Assembly (NCBI GenBank): GCA_013399305.1
Contig: VXAI01000082.1
Coordinates: 1,312,793 to 1,376,792, forward strand
DNA length: 64,000 bases
Origin: Rostratula benghalensis
Lineage: Eukaryota > Chordata > Aves > Charadriiformes > Rostratulidae
Reading direction: 5' to 3'
The position numbers and the translations under genes are program-made. The notes under the pieces are model-generated. The model was given only the letters and a program-made list of their open reading frames with translations. It had not been told where the DNA came from and ran no database searches. Below, one piece after another: positions 62,535-64,000 of this stretch; within the stretch, counting starts at the first letter, position 1, and each line of letters starts with the position of its first letter.

Positions 62535-62671
62535 AGAGGTTGCAGAATCTCCATCTCCAGAGGGTTCAATTCAGCCATGAGCAACCTGATGGAATGAGAC
62601 CTGTTTTGAGAAGGGGGTTGGACTAGATGACCTCCAAAGGTCCCTTACAGCCTAAGTTATCTATGCTTCTA
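62535..62671 (+). mobile_element. CR1 LINE 3'-end fragment
   Basis: Plus-strand gttgcagaatctccatctcc, then cctgttttgagaagggggtt, then ggactagatgacctccaaag, then gtcccttacagcctaa. These match the end of CR1 ORF2 and the 3' UTR of the subtype with GACCTCC...GGTCCCTT. The terminal octamers are mutated (ttatctatgcttcta). It is old and 5'-truncated. Confidence 0.9.
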
Positions 62672-63788
62672 AAACTGACCTAAATAAATCAGAAATACTT
62701 TCCTTACAATTGTTATTAAGTGAAATAGCACTCAAAAGCAATTTTCTGTCCTGTTTGTTCAAAGGTTGGTATTATGTATGTAATATTTAGAGTTGTTTAT
62801 AAATTATATTTTCTTAATTATATATGTAAAAGTACTTTTATTATTTATTTACTTACTGTTTAAGGGATTGATTAAATAGAAGTAAAATCTGTAAATGGTC
62901 CAGTAAGCTTACTGGGTGCCTGTGGTGTATTCCCAATGAGCAAATGAGAGTGCTTGCCTCATTTCTGTTCTGAAAATGCGAAGTGACAATTGTTAATGAG
63001 AAAAACTTTCCTTCAAAGTTGTAATAGCAACTGTAAAACACTTGCTAAGAGATAGACCACATCTAGGAAAGCCAAATCTAGTTGATCTCTCCTTCTCAAT
63101 TCCAAATATCCTTTGTGGTAACCACATTCCATTCAGGAAAATAAGACTGGAGGAAGTTGACATACGGCAAATAGTTTGGCATCCTCCACTTCTAGATTTC
63201 TCAGATGTCTATCAGCCAAGAAAAAGTTCCAGCATTTTAATTTCTTTCAGAAAGCTGATCCCATGTAATCTTTACTTCTGATGAAGACTTCAGATGAAAT
63301 ATCTGTATAGTGTTTGAATAGGGCATTAAATAAGTCTCCTATAACAGAATCCATCATCTTCTAATTTCTCCCTTGTTCAAAATAACTACAAATCCTTAAA
63401 ATACAATATGGCGCTTTGAGTTTTATAATCATAAACTAGTAAGAAAACACACTCCAGAAACACACTACATTGTTTACTGCCTTTCATGGTGTCTCCCAAC
63501 ATACCCAATTTCTTTGCTGCCTTTCAAAGGCACTGAAAGCACTGAAACACTTTCTTGCCTGTCAGACGTGCAAGGAAGCTACAGGGATTGATCAGCAGTG
63601 TCCGAGAGCTCTACAAGTGGCTTCTTCATCCTTGGCTGTCCTTTTGGGGATGTAATAAACCCACCCTGCATATTTGGGGCTAGCATTTCAGCTTGAAATT
63701 GAACTTTTTCCATGTAAAAGAGCCACAAAAATGGTGAAGATTTACAAGTAGATTACAGTGAGCTGGACAAAAGGTGGCACCTTTTCAG
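62672..63788. other. Unique AT-rich DNA
   Basis: Very AT-rich at 62765-62860. No gene or element recognised. Confidence 0.5.
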
Positions 63789-63859
63789 GCAATCTTTGAA
63801 GTCTGCTCAGAGCAACCCAAGTGCCTCAGATACCGCTCAGCTCCGTTGCCACTCAACAG
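63789..63859 (+). other. Weak candidate exon, plus strand
   Basis: 71 bases between acceptor ggcaccttttcag and donor ctcaacag|gtaattg. Two frames are open (AIFEVCSEQPKCLRYRSAPL or SLKSAQSNPSASDTAQLRC). It is GC-richer than its flanks. It is short, with no family recognised and no partner exon within the window. Confidence 0.15.
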
Positions 63860-64000
63860 GTAATTGCTATTAGTTCCTTGTACCATCATGTAAAATGGGA
63901 TTCACTTCACAATTTAATTGAATCCAATTCATTTAAAACTGGACCATTTGGGAAGAATTAATAATTCTGGAATTAAATGTCAGTGGTTCATACATTAGGT

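Noticed and set aside
1..64000. CRISPR arrays, integrons, bacterial operons, intact endogenous retroviruses
   Set aside because: No regularly spaced repeats, no LTR pairs, primer-binding site or gag/pol frames, and no prokaryotic gene organisation were seen; the CR1 copies identify the DNA as avian-type vertebrate.

Overview
The window reads as vertebrate nuclear DNA, almost certainly from a bird. Five pieces are recognisable as CR1 non-LTR retrotransposon, with the 3' ends typical of avian CR1 (ATTCTATG-type tails, RT-derived coding remnants). There are no bacterial-style operons or RNA operons. The rest is mostly AT-rich single-copy sequence with few repeats and many homopolymer tracts, as in an intron or gene-poor interval of a bird chromosome. 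The species cannot be named from this sequence.

Layout. 1-25.2 kb: unique AT-rich DNA with one short CR1 tail (841-895), poly-T/poly-A tracts, a 39-base poly-C run (20415-20453) and a 17-base assembly gap (21570-21586). 25.3-30.1 kb: two 5'-truncated, minus-strand CR1 copies, one long enough to keep the reverse-transcriptase catalytic box. 30.1-34.6 kb: unique DNA. 34.6-34.9 kb: the only real CpG island, the best promoter candidate, with a plausible minus-strand first coding exon. 35-64 kb: unique DNA with two short plus-strand CR1 tails (40259-40380 and 62535-62671), small tandem duplications and poly-T tracts.

No known protein-coding gene could be identified. Most open frames are short, lack coding character and look like chance. 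Searching by eye for strong splice-site pairs around open frames gave several exon candidates. The most coherent is a four-exon, phase-compatible minus-strand model at 61900-56452 that would encode a 148-residue protein with one hydrophobic segment. Strong-looking pseudo-exons are common in vertebrate introns, so all exon candidates carry low confidence and need RNA or comparative support.

Nothing here resembles a defence system, CRISPR array, tRNA or rRNA gene, intact retrovirus or other self-contained novel system. The points most worth checking are the CpG island, the 61.9-56.4 kb model, the frame-shifted protein-like tract near 9.0-9.6 kb and the long poly-C run.
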